A stretch of 64,000 nt of DNA from Zeus faber (lineage: Eukaryota; Chordata; Actinopteri; Zeiformes; Zeidae), in contig OY482853.1 of the NCBI GenBank assembly GCA_960531495.1, positions 4,698,522 through 4,762,521 on the forward strand, in the 5' to 3' direction. Of the stretch, positions 47,291-58,085 are shown piece by piece. The notes beneath the pieces were generated by a model that saw only the letters and a list, made by a program, of their open reading frames with translations, ran no database searches and was not told the DNA's origin. The position numbers were made by a program, and so were the translations under genes. Position 1 is the first letter of the stretch. Each line of letters opens with the position of its first letter.

Positions 47291-47722
47291 AGAAGAAAGA
47301 AACAGTCTTTAATTGTCACACGACACTCCACAACACATGCTTGCACACACACACACACATGCTTTGATGGTGGCCGGTGAAATGGATCCTCTGCTTTTGA
47401 CCCATCCTGGCTTGTCCTTCCTCTGGGGGCACAGCCTGGAGCAGTGGGCAGCGTACGTGGACGCGCCCGGGGACCTGGTGACGAGTGTCCATCGCTGGTC
47501 AGACGATGATGGGTGCATGTTTTTAGTGGGGGTCCTTACTGACGTGAGGTGGAGGAAACCCCATGTGAACACGGGGAGAACATGCAAACTCCACACAGAA
47601 AGGCTCCTGTTTTGGAAGATAACCCACCGGAGCACGGTGCCAACAGCGCCCCAGGCGGGAATCGAACCCAGGACCTTCTTGCTGTGAGGCAGCAGTGCAA
47701 TGCACTGCGCCACCGTGCCACT
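47291..47722 (-). mobile_element. tRNA-derived SINE (DANA/HE-like), copy 1
   Basis: On the minus strand the head reads GGCACGGTGGCGCAGTGC (A-box-like TGGCGCAGTGC), then CTCACAGCAAGAAGGTCC and GGGTTCGATTCCCGCC (B box GGTTCGATTCC at 47668-47658), so it carries an internal RNA polymerase III promoter. A conserved core GTTTGCATGTTCTCCCCGTG follows, and the 3' end contains a TG run and ACAATTAAAGACTG..TTTCTTTC. These match the DANA/HE type of fish SINEs as I know them. Confidence 0.85.
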
Positions 47723-48000
47723 AATATCCTTCCTTATCATAAGAATACAGACTCATCCCAAGATTGTTTTTTAATGTATCTGTGGTAAGGCAGCCACACC
47801 TGTCTTGGGTCTACGAAATTGGGCCAGGATCAGTGTGGCTGTACGCCTGTTGCTCGTTACAGCAATCAACGAGCAACAGGTTAAACCCCTATCCCAACAC
47901 ACACAGGAGAGGAGCCTCTCTCTTTCTCTCTCCCTCCCCCTCTCTCTCCCTCCCCCTCTCCCTGTGTCACCGAAAACTGAAACCGCCGAAAGCCCCTACA
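47723..48000. other. Short intergenic stretch with CT-rich tract
   Basis: 47915-47965 is a CTCTC/CCCTC run. Confidence 0.7.
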
Positions 48001-48109
48001 ATATCAAGTCACTTTATTTATAGAGAACATTTCATACCAGGGCAGCACAATACGCTTTACAAAGAAATACAAAAAAAGAAAGAGAACGTAGTTGTCAGCC
48101 GGTCATTAC

Positions 48110-49215
48110 AAAGAATGCCCCTGAAACAACAGAAACAACAAAAGCAACAACAAAAGCGACTCCAACCACAGTGGCTGCAACAGCAACAGAAACAACAACA
48201 ACTGCAGCAGCAACATTGACACTAGCAGCATCAACAGCAATACAACATTAAAAACAACAGCAGCAACACACACGCAAAGACGTCACCGGAACTGGAAGTC
48301 GTAGCTCTCACCGGAACCGGAAAGGTCACTCAGGTTAGAGATGGTTAAGTCGAGGTATAAGGTTACATTAAGTTGAAGTATAAGGTAAGCGAGGGTTAAG
48401 TTTAGGTATAAGGTTAGCAGCAGAAATGACAACACCAGTTAAGGTATAAGGTTAATGGCACCAACAACAGCACCAGCAGCAACATCAACACCAGCAGCGA
48501 CAATACCAGCAGAAACAATAGCAGCAACAGAAAACAGCAGCAGCAATAGTAGCAGCAACAGTGCACAAGCAAGGATGTCACCGGAACCGGAAGTAGTAGC
48601 TCTCACCGTAACCCGAAATCTCCTCATCTGTATTGAGTCAACAGTGTGTACCATCTCATCCCAACGAAGTAATGCAGGCAAAGACGTCACCGGAACCCGA
48701 AGTGTGACCCTCACCGGAAATGGAAATTTCAACTGTTTGCACCATCTCATCTTAATCCAGTCACAGTCCTTTTATTAGCGTTCCTAAATTAGGGGTCAAG
48801 TTTTTCATTCTGACCTCGGGAGGGAGATCCTTTTGACTATCCCTCTCAGAAAACACACCCTTCTTATGATCCTCTCACTGTAATATCACAACAGAGACAA
48901 CAATAACAGCAACAGAAATAGCAGCAGCAGCCACAAAACAACAACAGCAGCAACAACAAAAAACAACAGCAAAAAAGACAACAGCAACCCACACGCAAGG
49001 ACATCACCGGAACCGGAAGTGGTAGCTCTCATCGGAACCGGTGAAGTCACTCAGGTTAGAGACGGTTAAGTTGAGGTATAAGGTTAGAGATGTTTAAGTT
49101 AGGGTATAGGGTTAGAAATGCTTAATTTCAGCCATACGGTAGGCGAGGGTTAAGTTCAGGTATAAGGTTAGCAGCAGCCACAGCACCAGCAACACAGACA
49201 GCCAGACAGACAGAC
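48110..49215. repeat. CAA/CAG-rich region with four ETS-like repeat motifs
   Basis: Long stretches of CAACAG/CAGCAA units alternate with a phrase close to ACCGGAACCGGAAGTGGTAG plus CTCTCACCGGAACCGGAAA (about 48282-48326, 48579-48617, 48687-48724 and 49006-49044). The first and last are each followed by CACTCAGGTTAGAGA(T/C)GGTTAAGT and AGGTATAAGGTTAG, indicating a duplicated larger unit. The same phrase occurs at the LINE 5' end (53611-53648). Confidence 0.85.
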
Positions 49216-49239
49216 AGACGTCAGTCAGTCAGTCATAGA

Positions 49240-49332
49240 CTGGAGCGAACAGCAAGGTTTTTAACCAGCTTTTAAAAGTATTCAGTGTGGGGGCCTCTCT
49301 CAGGTCCCTCGGTAGGGTCTCAGAAAGAAAGC
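49240..49332 (-). pseudogene. LINE reverse-transcriptase C-terminal fragment
   Basis: The minus strand reads [20 protein letters not shown] with KTLLFA, the usual C-terminal region of L2-group reverse transcriptases. It is isolated from the rest of the enzyme by the Tc1 copy. Confidence 0.75.
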
Positions 49333-50042
49333 TTATCCAAATAACACCATACCTACTGTGAAGCATGGGGGTGGAAACATCACGCTTTGGGGCTGTTTTT
49401 CTGCAAAGGGACCAGGACGACTGATCCGTGTAAAGGAAAGAATGAATGGGGCCATGTATTGTGAGATTTTGAGTGAAAACCTCCTTCCATCAGCAAGGGC
49501 ATTGAAGATGAAACGTGGCTGGGTCTTTCAGCATGACAATGATCCCAAACACACCGCCCGGGCAACGAAGGAGTGGCTTCGTAAGAAGCATTTCAAGGTC
49601 CTGGAGTGGCCTAGCCAGTCTCCAGATCTCAACCCCATAGAAAATCTTTGGAGGGAGTTGAAAGTCCGTGTTGCCTAGCGACAGCCCCAAAGCATCACTG
49701 CTCTAGAGGAGATCTGCATGGAGGAATGGGCCAAAATACCAGCAACAGTGTGTGAAAACCTTGTGAAGACTTACAGAAAACCTTTGACCTCTGTCATTGC
49801 AAACAAAGGGTATATAACAAAGTATTGAGATGAACTTTTGTTATTGACCAAATACTTCTTTTCCACCATAATTTGCAAATAAATTCTTTAAAAATCAGAT
49901 AGTGATTTTCTGGATTTCTTTTTCTCATTTTGTCTCTCATAGTGCAGGCATACCTATGATGAAAATAACAGGCCTCTCTCATCTTTTTAAGTGGGAGAAC
50001 TTGCACAATTGGTGGCTGACTAAATACTTTTTTGCCCCACTG
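49333..50042 (+). mobile_element. Tc1-like transposon, 5'-truncated, with DD34E transposase end
   Basis: The right end carries the terminal repeat CAGTGGGGCAAAAAAGTATT (read on minus from 50042) followed by TA. The left end and the N-terminal half of the transposase are missing: homology begins abruptly near 49333. The plus frame 49358-49678 has [12 protein letters not shown], the second catalytic Asp in [10 protein letters not shown] and the Glu in [13 protein letters not shown], spaced by 34 residues. A stop at 49676 interrupts the last 50 codons, which continue in frame to about 49828. The transposase cuts and pastes the element at TA; this copy cannot. Confidence 0.9.
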
Positions 50043-50046
50043 TATA

Positions 50047-50180
50047 TGTAGATCATTCAGAACTTTAAAAAGTGCTGTTTCTGTGCTATGGTGAGGTCAA
50101 AAGCCAGATTGATAGGTGACTAAAAGGCTGTTTGAGGTTAGATAGTTGTTAAGCTGATAGTTGTAAACTGTTTTTTCAAG
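50047..50180 (-). pseudogene. LINE reverse-transcriptase fragment between Tc1 and MITE
   Basis: The minus strand reads LEKTVYNYQLNNYL, YQSGF and HHSTETALFKVLNDL, the early reverse-transcriptase blocks of L2-group LINEs. A stop replaces the Arg usually found after YQSGF. Confidence 0.8.
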
Positions 50181-50182
50181 TA

Positions 50183-50661
50183 CAGTGGAACCTCGCATTA
50201 CGAGTTTAATTCAATCCATGACCGAGCTCGTTTTACGATATACTCGTTTTACAAATGAATTTTCCCCATTGAAATTAATTGAAATATAATTAATCCGTTC
50301 CAAGTCCCAAAAACCACACAAAAATCACCCAAAAATCATTTTTTATGGGTTTTAAAACAGAAAAGGTGTAGTTACACTACACACGTTCCTTTTTCATGTT
50401 TATCAAGCAAAAAACACACAAAACTAAAAGAAAAACACTGGGAAAACACAATGGTATGCTTCCACAACGAGATATCCGCGTGAACTGAGCGAGCGGTGGC
50501 CACGCTTGTCGGGAGAGCGTGTGCGAGCCTAGCGGTTGCTGTATGAACCTCGCTCGTAATGTGGATTTCTACTCGTAAAACAAGACAAAAATTTTCATGA
50601 GCCTCTGCTCGTAGAACAAATGACTCGTTAACTGGTACACTCGTAATGCGGGTTTCCACTG
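50183..50661. mobile_element. Tc1/mariner-like MITE (479 bp) inserted in the LINE
   Basis: CAGTGGAACCTCGCATTACG at left and its near complement CGTAATGCGGGTTTCCACTG at right, with TA on both sides (50181-50182 and 50662-50663). The reverse-transcriptase reading resumes directly on each side, so the insertion point is exact. No coding capacity. Confidence 0.85.
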
Positions 50662-50662
50662 T

Positions 50663-51766
50663 ATTTTTCTGAGAAACGGCAGGTTGGAAATGGGCCTGTA
50701 GTTGCCAATAACTGTTGCGTCAAGATTGCTTTTATTCAGAAGTGGTTTAATGACAGATGTATTAAATGCTGAGGATATATACCTGATTGAAGAGAGCCAT
50801 TTAAAATTTCCAATACCTCGTGCTAGGCAGTTAAAAACTGTTTTAAAAAATGTGGTAGGGAGGTGTCCAGGCAGCAGGTGGAAGACCTGAGCTGACCAAT
50901 AATATTGTCCAGTCTTTTTATGTCTAAGGAGACAAAATGAGACATGGCAGCAGTCATATTACTAGGGAACTGAAGGGTAGGTTCATTTCTGGATGTTGAG
51001 GCACTAATATTCTGTCTGATAGCTATAATTTGGTTACTGAAGAATGTAGCAAACTCCTCACATTTTTCAGTGGAGAGCATCTCTGACGGGGTTGTAGATG
51101 GTGGATTAATAAGTTGATCAACAGTGAAGAAGAGCACTTTACTATTGTTGAGGATTTCATTAATGATTTTAGAGAAGAAAGACTGTCAGGCCTGTTTTTT
51201 TTTTTTTTTTTATATATTTTATCGATTGAGTCTATCCTTGTAAATTTCATGATGAACCTTAAGATTTGTCTTTCTCCATTTTCGTTCTACCTGGCGACAC
51301 TCTCTCTTAAGCTGCCTAATAACTGCTCCATTTCTCCAGGGGGCTTTTTGTATTTCTATGTTTTTATTTTTAACAGGTGCAATCTTATCAATGATCATTT
51401 GTATTTGGGAGTTGAAGTTTTTTACAGCATCCCTAGTTGATGATGCCTTGAACAGCAGTAACTCATTTACAATTCTCTTAAAGGTTTCAATTGTTAATGA
51501 TACGTTTTTTAATTGTTCGAGTACCCCTCTTTTGTACAGGAAGCGCAGACACGTCAAAGAAAATGCAACAATGATCTGAGATCCATGACATCGGGTACAG
51601 TGATATTTAGTCATTTTCATATGACTGAGATAAGCCCAGTTTGATAAGTCCAGAGTATGCCCCTTATTGCGGGTGGGTCCAGAAACATGCTGAGTGAGGT
51701 CAAATGCTTCCAATAGGCTAATGAAGTGTTGAGCATCTGGGTCTGTTTGTTTGTCAACATGAATAG
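50663..51766 (-). pseudogene. LINE endonuclease C-terminus, linker and reverse-transcriptase start
   Basis: Minus frames at 51713-51219 (FDLTQHVSGPTRNKGHTLDL, then a helical linker with AVKNFNSQIQ and APWRNGAVIRQLKRECR) and 51137-50823 (MLSTEKCEEFATFFSNQI, LPHFLKQFL) follow the order of L2-group ORF2. A T run at 51197-51214 separates the frames. The reading ends at PFPTCRFSEK, next to the MITE. Confidence 0.8.
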
Positions 51767-52182
51767 AAGAAAGAAACAGTCATTATTCATCACACAACAC
51801 ACCACACTACAACACATGCTTGCACACACACACACATGCACATGCTTTGATGGTGGCCGGTGAAATGGATTCTCTGCTTTTGACCCATCCTGGCTTGTCC
51901 TTCCTCTGGGGGCACAGCCAGGAGCAGTGGGCAGCATACGTGGACGCGCCCGGGGACCAGGTGATAAATGTCCATCGCTGGTCAGACCATGATGGGTGCA
52001 TGTTTTTAGTGGGGGTCCTTACTGACGTGAGGTGGAGGAAACCCCATGTGAGCACGGGGAGAACATGCAAACTCCACACAGAAAGGCTCCTGTTTGGGAG
52101 ATAACCCACCGGAGCACGGTGCCAACAGCGCCCCAGGCGGGAATCGAACCCAGGACCTTCTTGCTGTGAGGCAGCAGTGCAT
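51767..52182 (-). mobile_element. tRNA-derived SINE, copy 2, inserted in the LINE endonuclease
   Basis: About 95% identical by eye to copy 1 (47291-47722) but lacking the first 25 or so bases of the head; the B box is at 52150-52140. LINE endonuclease coding resumes on both sides, which places this SINE insertion after the LINE insertion. Confidence 0.88.
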
Positions 52183-52735
52183 TCATAAAGAAAGCCACAT
52201 TTAGATTTTGGTGGCAGATAGACAGCGATGATTAAAATCCGACGACTGCAGTATATAGATATAGAAAGGTGTTCAAAAGACGTGAATTGTCCGAGGAGGA
52301 TTTCCTTGCAGGTATCGATATCAGAGAAGACAGCAGCTGTTCCACCGCCTCTCTGGTCAGCTCTAGTGGTTTGGATGAACCTGAAATTTGGAGGCGCTGT
52401 CTCAATGAGTGCGACTGAGCCATTTCTATCCAGTCAGGTCTCAGTAAGTAGAGCGAAATCCAGGTTGTTAGTACTTATAAGCTCATTAACTAAAAATGAC
52501 ATGACAAATTCACGTTAGTGAGTGAATTTACGTTTGATAGACGGTTTTATTGTTCTGGCTGCATGGCTCTGCGGGGTACTGAGAGTTTGAGTCTTAACCG
52601 ATAGTAAATTGTTTAGATTCCTGTATGTTACAGGGAAGTTACGTAATTTCGGTCTATGGTTTATAAGTACAGGGATTTGTAGAGCAGAGTGACAGTCATT
52701 AAGGTCCAAGTGGATCGGACTCACCAAACATCAGC
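52183..52735 (-). pseudogene. LINE endonuclease domain (N-terminal part)
   Basis: The minus strand carries pieces like SALIET/AQSHS followed by RFIQTT-like and GGGTAAVFSDIDTC segments, the middle of an L2-type endonuclease. Several stops and frameshifts are present. Confidence 0.65.
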
Positions 52736-52739
52736 AGCG

Positions 52740-53440
52740 AACAGAAGATTTCAGCGTAAGTTCCATGTTCAAGGCGAGGAGGCGTGATCCGTGAAAGTTT
52801 GGATGAACTCCATCATGTCTGAAGACGTTTGGACGGTTCACGGAGGTCCCGAAGTTGTCCACAACCGGAACGTTGAGGGAGCAGCAGTATCCCTCGAGCC
52901 ATGTGTGTAGCTGAAGGACGCGTGAATTTTACGTCTCCAAAGCCGGGACACGGCAGCGGGCCGGAGACGACGACCCGGCGGTCCGACTGTAGAAGACCGT
53001 CAATAAGCTTCGTAAAGTCTTCTTTAAGTGTCTCCGACTGTTTGTTCCTGAGATCGTTGGTGGATGAGAGCAGTGGAGGCAGACGGGTTTTGATCCAGCA
53101 GCCGTGGGATTCTGGAGTCTATATCCCGGACGGGAGCACCCGGGTAGCAGATGGTTTTAGCCGCAGGCGGGGCGATGTGTCGAGCCACGGAGGAGCCGAC
53201 AACGAGCATGGATGGAGGTCCGGCAGCAGAGGACTTCCGAGGGACAGCAGCAGCCGAGCCAGGAGAGCACCGTCCCCCCGGTGGCGGCGCAGTCAGGCCC
53301 CCTTCTTCTTCACGTCCTCACGCAGGCTGTAGGTGTCTTTGAAGACCGACGTCTCTGTCGACCAGGCGCAAACAGTTCCCGAAATCTGTGGAGGTCGGCG
53401 TCGATGCCGGCATAGTTAGCAAAATGCTAGGCTAACAGGC
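52740..53440 (-). pseudogene. LINE ORF1 with SGNH-type esterase domain (broken)
   Basis: The minus frame from 53209 reads VVGSSVARH, matching block I of SGNH esterases (GSS where GDS is usual), followed by CYPGAPVRDIDSRI. In another frame, RHDGVHPN at about 52822-52800 is block V with the Asp and His of the catalytic set. Esterase-like ORF1 proteins are known from CR1/L2-group LINEs; their role in retrotransposition is uncertain. Stops at about 53024 and later break the frame. Confidence 0.7.
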
Positions 53441-53756
53441 TAGCTAACGTTAGCGCAGCGTTAACCCTGTCCACGTTCCAAAATCCGAAAAGAGCGTCCA
53501 GGCGAGGGTCCAGGCCAGGGACGAGGAGGGACATAACAGTGCAAATTATCCCAGCTCCGTCATCCCAAGCAGGGAGCTCCAGGACGCGGCTCCAGGACGC
53601 AAGACGTTGCCGGAACCGGAAGTGGTAGCTCTCACCGGAACCGGAAATCAGGTCTCCGTCAGCGTGGGCGGGCACAGCGAGGGGCTCGGCGCTCCGTCGT
53701 GCAGGCGCCAGGGGCCGGGCCCGGGGCCCGATCCAACCGGGGCGTCTGTGCCGGAA

Positions 53757-53958
53757 CAACGAGCCCGATCCACGGGGGCCCCACCTCACAGCTTGCAGGA
53801 CCTAAAGGATCTGCTGCTGACGTCCTGGTGCCAGACGCCACAGGACACCTCCAGGCTCTGGTGGAGTCCACGCCTCCACGGGCCACAGCTGTTTTGGTGG
53901 CACCGGGGGAAGCTACACAGCAGCAGGCAGGTGGTTTGAATGTTGCGGCTGATCGGTG
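53757..53958 (-). repeat. Fragment of the CACCGATCAGC-end repeat, minus copy
   Basis: On the minus strand it starts CACCGATCAGCCGCAACATT at 53958 and continues through CCAAAACAGCTGTGGCCCGTGG and ACGTCAGCAGCAGATCC. It matches the plus strand of 58981-59190. Interior and far end are missing. Confidence 0.75.
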
Positions 53959-54285
53959 CATATACTGTACGTAAATACTGTATGTGTGTGTGTAAATACA
54001 TTAATTTATATTGGGGTTTTTTCACTGTGTGGTGTTCTTCAGTGGGGGTGGCGGACGTCCTCCGGCTCTCTACAAAGATTCCATTGACATTGCTTTACTT
54101 ATTCTACCTCATTAATGTAACGGGAACGCGCGCACAAATGCATCCATCTCATTTCCACAATATTTGCATCTCTGAAAAAGACACGCTATCCCAGTGATAA
54201 TGTTGCGGAATCCTGTACAGAAGATAAGATGAGCGCTATCTGAGCTTCGCTCTCCACTCAAGATGACTGTTACGCAAGAAACTGG

Positions 54286-54287
<2 letters not shown>

Positions 54288-54321
<34 letters not shown>

Positions 54322-54322
54322 C
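54288..54322. repeat. (CA)n microsatellite
   Basis: About 16 CA units. Confidence 0.95.
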
Positions 54323-57078
54323 CACAGACACACTCACACACATTAAATGGCCCCAAACAGCATCTCAGGGACTCAAGTGTAGTCAAGGTCAAAACTGCCA
54401 AGAAGCAGAAACACCATTCATTTCATTCACACAAACAGCATTCGCACTGTAAAGAATCTTAGATTAACCTGTTTACTTACAGTCTATGTACGGTTTACAC
54501 ATACAAACGCATAAACAGTACTATATATGTATACATGCACATAATATTCACATTCCATTGCTAAATAATTTTTATTATTATTACTATTATTTTTATTATT
54601 ATTATCATTGCCAAAAGTTTGGTTTTTGTCTTATAGTTGCTTTTTTATCTTTATTTTATTGAAGAAAGACGAGTTTGCACGACCTCCCAATTGAAGGAGC
54701 TGCAAAGAACAAAATACAACACTTTGTTTGGGAAGAAATAACAAGAAAAGCCTCTTATTGACGCCGTGCAACTGAGTAGGAGCAAGGCCACTAAGCACGG
54801 CTCACATGTGACGTCTGGTTCTGGGCTTCCTGCAGCGTTATGTAACTCATACGTCCCTGCGGCCAGCGAGACAGAAAATGTCGTCTTCAGTTCGCTGAGG
54901 CGTGCCGGCTCCTGACAGCCATTACTGTGGGCCCCACGCTCTCCCTACATTTGTGAGCATGAATACATTTCAACGACTCCCGCATTGCTCCGTCTTTTAT
55001 GATGGGGATATGTGTGAAATCTTAAAACTTCCTCTTACCGCCGGTGTGGTGTTGTTAGAGATGGCGAGATTACATCATAAATTATCATTCTAAAGAAATT
55101 GAGACCCGTCCCTATTAAAAATGATCAGAGCTTATACAAAACACCTACGAGTCAATTAATCACACTCTCACATACTGCTTTTAAATTATATTATATTATA
55201 TTACATATATGTGGCCTGCAGCTAAGATAAATGCACAGGTCTTTAGTTCAGGATTTGGCTGCGGGAGTTCACACTCACACACTTAATAGTGTGTTCAGAC
55301 TCAATTGTTATGGCATCAGACGCCTCTTGGTTCGTGGTAGAACTAAATATGCGCGTGGGAGCAGGGGCTAATGACGCTTGCCGACGGGGGCTGGAGTTGA
55401 TAGTAAAACAGATTGCACGCCAGTCAGGGTCCCGCCAGCGGGGGCAGAGCGAGACTTCTTTATTCATGTAGAAAATTAGGAGCACAAAGTCGCGAGGTAA
55501 GCGTCATGGACGGGAGGAAGCTGTTCACACTCTGAGCCAAATTTTACACTTCAAAGCATTGACTGTGTCTGAGTTTTGACAGTGAAAGATAAAGGCTATT
55601 TCGAAAGTTTTTCAGCGCATTATACATTTTATTTACAGCGCTGGATTCTCAGTCTGTCATCATCGTGGCTCGACATCAAAACATCACATTTCTCCGGCTC
55701 TAAGCCGTTAAATGCCTGCGATGTTTCCGTTTATGCTCCGCCCGTACAGGCCGGCGTAGAATTCTAAGGGATGGCGAATCCCATCCATTTTCTCGAGCCG
55801 CTCATCCCTCGTTCAGGGTGAACGGAGGGGGAATGGAGTCCCAGCGAACCACAGGAGTGATGCGGGGGAAACACCTGATGCCCCGACGAAGGCAATCCAC
55901 TGTGGAAATGTAGGAATTAGAAGGGTGTTTAAAGCCACGCTGCGTGTGAAGAATCCTCCATCATTTGAATAAGTCAGGAGGAAGCCATGGATAGAAGCCG
56001 GTCCACCGCCGGGTCGCCCACACAGACTCACACGACGTTTAAACCTCCCAGTGGTGCTCACCAAAGTAAAAAGAACAAACACCCGACACCAAACAATAGG
56101 AGTGGAAGCGTCGCATTGGCATTTGCTTTTTTTGCTTTTGATATGCGTGAATATAAATCCTGATTTTCAACGGAGCGCCTCCCGCTGCTGAGGCCCGCGG
56201 GCCATGCAGCGCCTCCCGTCGTCCCTACCTGCGAGGACCGGGGGGGGAGGCCGTGCACGCTCCACGCATACACCACCCAAGATACAGAAGCCGGGTCTCC
56301 GCCGCGCCACGCCTATCGCCCCACGTCAAAGCTTACGAAGGCCGAGGACCCAGGTCTCCGCCGCGCCACGCCCATGTCACAGCTTACTAAGGACGAGAAT
56401 ACCTGCAGTTCCGTGGACTAGTCGGACTACAGACTGATTCAAATCAAATTCATTTCCATTTCTAAGCCAAATTTCAGCCCATGAAATAGAACAAAATGTA
56501 CTAACAATAAAAGCGGAGGACACTGCTGTTATGTGCTGAGAACCTTTGCGGCTGAATGTTTGTTCCTGAATGTAAGTATGCCTATGTGTTAATGGATTCA
56601 ACAAACCTGTACACGACAGAAAGTCTTTCCCCGAACAACAAAAAAAAGAAAAAAAGATGCTTTGTATGCAAACCACTTTTACTTTTTTTGCAGTTGAGTG
56701 GTATTGCAAAGTGCTGTGAGGATGACTCATCATCTGCTTTCTTCCGCTCCTCGTCTTTGATGTTCAGCGTCTCACCGCATACTTCCAAGAGCGCGTTTTA
56801 GATCTCATTTCAAAACTCCTGTTTGAGTTAATAGGATGGAAAGGGGTTTAAGGCATAGCTTGCGTAAACATCATCTCTTTGTAAGATTAAAGTAAAATGC
56901 TTTTATGATCAAAGTGCATTCTTAGATGTTTGCTAATTTCTTGTCTCTCATTCTTCAGCGTTTGCGTTGTTAGGTCATCAGACAAAGTTGAAATGCTGAA
57001 AACACCGCGGCTGGATCTGCATAACTACCCTCATCGAAAAGTTTTATTCATGGCACCGTCTCACGCAACCTGCTCTCA
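54323..57078. other. Intergenic stretch with no recognised gene
   Basis: Includes a short (TTA)n run (54570-54605). An imperfect tandem pair at about 56294-56350 and 56351-56397 shares GGTCTCCGCCGCGCCACGCC and AGCTTAC(G/T)AAGG. No exon-like structure recognised. Confidence 0.5.
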
Positions 57079-57582
57079 CACTTTTTCGTGCTCAAAGTCA
57101 CGAAAATGAATCTACTGAATCGTATCCCGGAGTACGATTGTTCAACTTTTTTTGTTCTACACAGAACAAAAACCAAAACCAATGCATTTCAATTGGGAGA
57201 TTTTCCTCGACTGTACTTTCATCATAAGGGACGTGGTTAGTTTGAGTTTTTGAGGAGGATTGGGGCAAAAATCTGAGAAATCGGACCGTCCATAATACGC
57301 CGCATTTACTCTTTGCAACATTTGTTGTTTTGACATATAAATAAGGAGAGGGTGCACCGCATGTATCCGCCACCCCCTCCTCTCCCATACCGCGCCCTCC
57401 TCAAGTCGAAAAATGCATTGGTTTAAATGTCGCTCAGTGCAACAGGAAAAAGTTCAGAGAAATGCTCCCAGTTTAAATGCATTGGTTTACATTTCATTCT
57501 GTGCAGCAAAAATTCGGACAATCGTGCTCCAAGACACGATTCAGTAGATTCATTTTCGTGACTTTGGGCACGAAAAAACGTG
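57079..57582. mobile_element. Long-TIR MITE (about 504 bp)
   Basis: Arms of about 110 bp: the left reads CTTTTTCGTGCTCAAAGTCA then CGAAAATGAATCTACTGAATCG, and the right is its reverse complement with about 85% identity by eye (57475-57581). AAATGCATTGGTTTA also recurs at 57410. Superfamily not assigned. No coding capacity. Confidence 0.75.
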
Positions 57583-57610
57583 ATACCGAGCGTTGTCTCC
57601 CGGTACAGCA

Positions 57611-58085
57611 CAGGGGTTCTTAACTTTTTTCTGGCCCAGATTTTTGGTCACAAAATTCTCACGGCAACAGTAATCATATTGTGACAAATTCTATTATTTT
57701 TTCATATCTATGTAGATTTTGGAGCAACACGCATTGTAGCCACAATTCACATGCAGGCCTATAAGCAACAGATTGAGGCAGAAAAATAATATTTCTGACT
57801 GTGCTTTCTAAACTGACAGTGCTGGTCAAAGTGCATATTAGGAAACTAGCATCAGCTTCTTTTATGATATAGCTCTATGATATACAATAGTTATATCATA
57901 GAGCATGGAGAGATCTAGGATTATGGAAATGGATTATATAGAAATTATGATACATTTCATACATATTTAACAACGTTTTTATTAAATATACATGAATTAA
58001 ATCCAATCATATAATCATATCATCAATCTGCGACCATATCAAGTGACCTCATGTGGGGTCACAATCCCAAGGTTGACAATGTCTT
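57611..58085. mobile_element. hAT-like non-autonomous remnant
   Basis: Begins CAGGGGTTCTTAACTTTTTT, the hAT (Charlie-type) terminus form, and ends near 58085 with GTGGGGTCACAATCCCAAGG plus TTGACAATG, a decayed complement of such an end. No transposase frame. The right boundary is approximate. Confidence 0.55.

Larger units (their letters stand above)
48001..53660 (-). mobile_element. L2-like LINE, nested and internally deleted
   Basis: The minus strand gives LINE parts in order: GC-rich leader with ETS-like motif (53660-53450), esterase-type ORF1 (53440-52740), endonuclease (52735-51190 with a SINE inside), linker and start of reverse transcriptase (51137-50663), a MITE, a little more reverse transcriptase (50180-50047), a Tc1 copy, the reverse-transcriptase C-terminus (49332-49240), and a 3' end at 48070-48001 (GTAAAGCG..CCTGGTATGAAATG..ATAAAGTGACTTGATATTG). 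Most of the reverse transcriptase is missing. An ORF1 with an esterase is known in CR1/L2-group LINEs. Confidence 0.8.

Noticed and set aside
47640-47722. A genuine tRNA gene
   Set aside because: A and B boxes are present, but they head a longer SINE body with a core and tail, and a second copy exists at 51767-52182.
47764-48219. 151-codon frame ending in poly-Gln/Lys
   Set aside because: Runs through the CT-rich tract, a LINE 3' tail and CAA/CAG repeats; composition artefact.
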